From positions 1 to 7,075 of the forward strand of contig JALVUT010000327.1 of assembly GCA_027035445.1 (NCBI GenBank): a stretch of 7,075 bases of DNA, written 5' to 3'. Origin of the DNA: Thermococcus sp. GTDB lineage: Archaea > Methanobacteriota_B > Thermococci > Thermococcales > Thermococcaceae. The translations under genes were made by a program, and so were the position numbers. The notes under the pieces are model-generated. The model saw only the letters and a list, made by a program, of their open reading frames with translations. It did not search any database and was not told the origin of the DNA. Shown here one piece after another: positions 6,617-7,075 of the stretch (position 1 is the first letter of the stretch; every line of letters begins with the position of its first letter).

Positions 6617-6646
6617 TGGGGTTTAGATGGGGGCACGGGGAACGTT

Positions 6647-7075
6647 ATGAAGGCGCTGATCCTCGCACTCGGCAACGAACTCATGAAGGACGACGGCGTT
6701 GGGCTTAAGGCAGGCAGAATCCTGCTTGAGAAAGGCTGCAACGTCCTCGAGGTTGGCACAGACATCTTCCGCCTCTCGAACCACTACGACGGTGAGGAGA
6801 GGCTGATAATCATCGACGCGATCTTGAGCGATAAGCTGGAGCCCGGGGAGGTACTACACCTGCAGGGCGATGAGGTCTTCAAAAAGCTTAAGGCCGAGAT
6901 AAGGAGCGCCCACTTCATGGGGGTCATCGACGGGCTTAAGCTGCTGAGGGCGCTCGATGGGAGGCTCGCAAAGGCGGATATACATTTCATCGGCGTTGTC
7001 GCGAAGGAGATCGACCTTGGAACCGAGCTGAGCGGGGAAGTTGAGAAGGCCCTCCCAAGGGTCGTTGAGCTTGTC
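6647..7075 (+). CDS. [NiFe]-hydrogenase maturation protease (HyaD/HybD/HycI family), C-terminus beyond window
   Basis: This endopeptidase family removes the C-terminal tail of the hydrogenase large subunit once nickel is in place, allowing the active site to close. The visible 143 residues begin MKALILALGNELMKDDGVG, the family's N-terminal signature. By comparison with E. coli HybD (nickel-sensing residues Glu16, Asp62, His93), the equivalents here are D16 (DDGVG), D57 (LIIIDAI) and H89 (SAHFMG), all present. The fold's later strand is seen at IHFIGVVAKEIDLG (112-125). The family is usually about 150-165 residues, so only a short end should be missing. ATG 6647 has GGGG (6637-6640) 6 nt upstream. 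The likely substrate is HydA, encoded upstream and ending in DPCISCSVH plus VARL. Thermococcales have more than one such protease, so specificity is inferred from proximity. Confidence 0.93.
   Translation, partial: MKALILALGNELMKDDGVGLKAGRILLEKGCNVLEVGTDIFRLSNHYDGEERLIIIDAILSDKLEPGEVLHLQGDEVFKKLKAEIRSAHFMGVIDGLKLLRALDGRLAKADIHFIGVVAKEIDLGTELSGEVEKALPRVVELV

Noticed and set aside
1..7075. CRISPR arrays, tRNA/rRNA genes and insertion sequences
   Set aside because: No regularly spaced direct repeats, cloverleaf-like or rRNA-like sequence, transposase frame or terminal inverted repeats were seen when reading both strands; the window is almost filled by the listed genes.

Overview
The window looks like part of a Thermococcales genome (hyperthermophilic, sulfur-metabolising Euryarchaeota), most likely a Thermococcus with fairly high GC. 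Four adjacent genes match, in order, size and motifs, the cytoplasmic NADP-linked [NiFe] sulfhydrogenase I (SHI, group 3b) of Pyrococcus/Thermococcus. Promoters are archaeal in style (TTTAAA-like boxes), Shine-Dalgarno (SD) sequences are GGAGGTGA-like, and several genes use GTG/TTG starts or ATGA overlaps. The genus is inferred from protein similarity as I remember it; no search was run.

Layout. (1) Positions 1-1396, minus strand: a two-gene unit. A secreted, membrane-anchored seven-repeat beta-propeller protein (251-1396) is followed, with an ATGA overlap, by an ABC-transporter ATPase whose C-terminal part lies outside the window. (2) Positions 1397-1637: a divergent regulatory region. It holds a TATA-like box for each direction, several GTT/AAC-type inverted repeats, a possible SurR-like site, and a 17-codon upstream ORF with its own SD that overlaps the start of hydB. 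(3) Positions 1638-5725, plus strand: hydB-hydG-hydD-hydA, tightly coupled. (4) Positions 5756-6526, minus strand: an unrecognised lipoprotein rich in N-x-S/T sequons, convergent with hydA. (5) Positions 6527-6646: a second divergent promoter region with an exact GTTnnnAAC site. (6) Positions 6647 to the end, plus strand: a [NiFe]-hydrogenase maturation protease, cut by the window edge.

How the genes work together. HydA (NiFe catalytic subunit) and HydD (three 4Fe-4S clusters) form the hydrogenase half. HydB (4Fe-4S ferredoxin-like clusters) and HydG (FAD, NAD(P)-binding site and 2Fe-2S) form the reductase half. Together they couple H2 with NADP(H). HydA ends in the DPCxxCxxH motif plus four residues; such a tail is normally removed by a protease of the family encoded at 6647, so enzyme and likely processing factor lie about 0.9 kb apart. 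Both the hyd promoter and the protease promoter carry words resembling the GTTn3AAC site of the redox regulator SurR, which suggests shared control by sulfur. The propeller/ABC unit and the lipoprotein are cell-surface genes with no evident biochemical link to the hydrogenase.

The core operon is a known system. The less obvious material is in the non-coding DNA (upstream ORF, paired SurR-like sites, GTT/AAC cluster) and in the two uncharacterised surface proteins.
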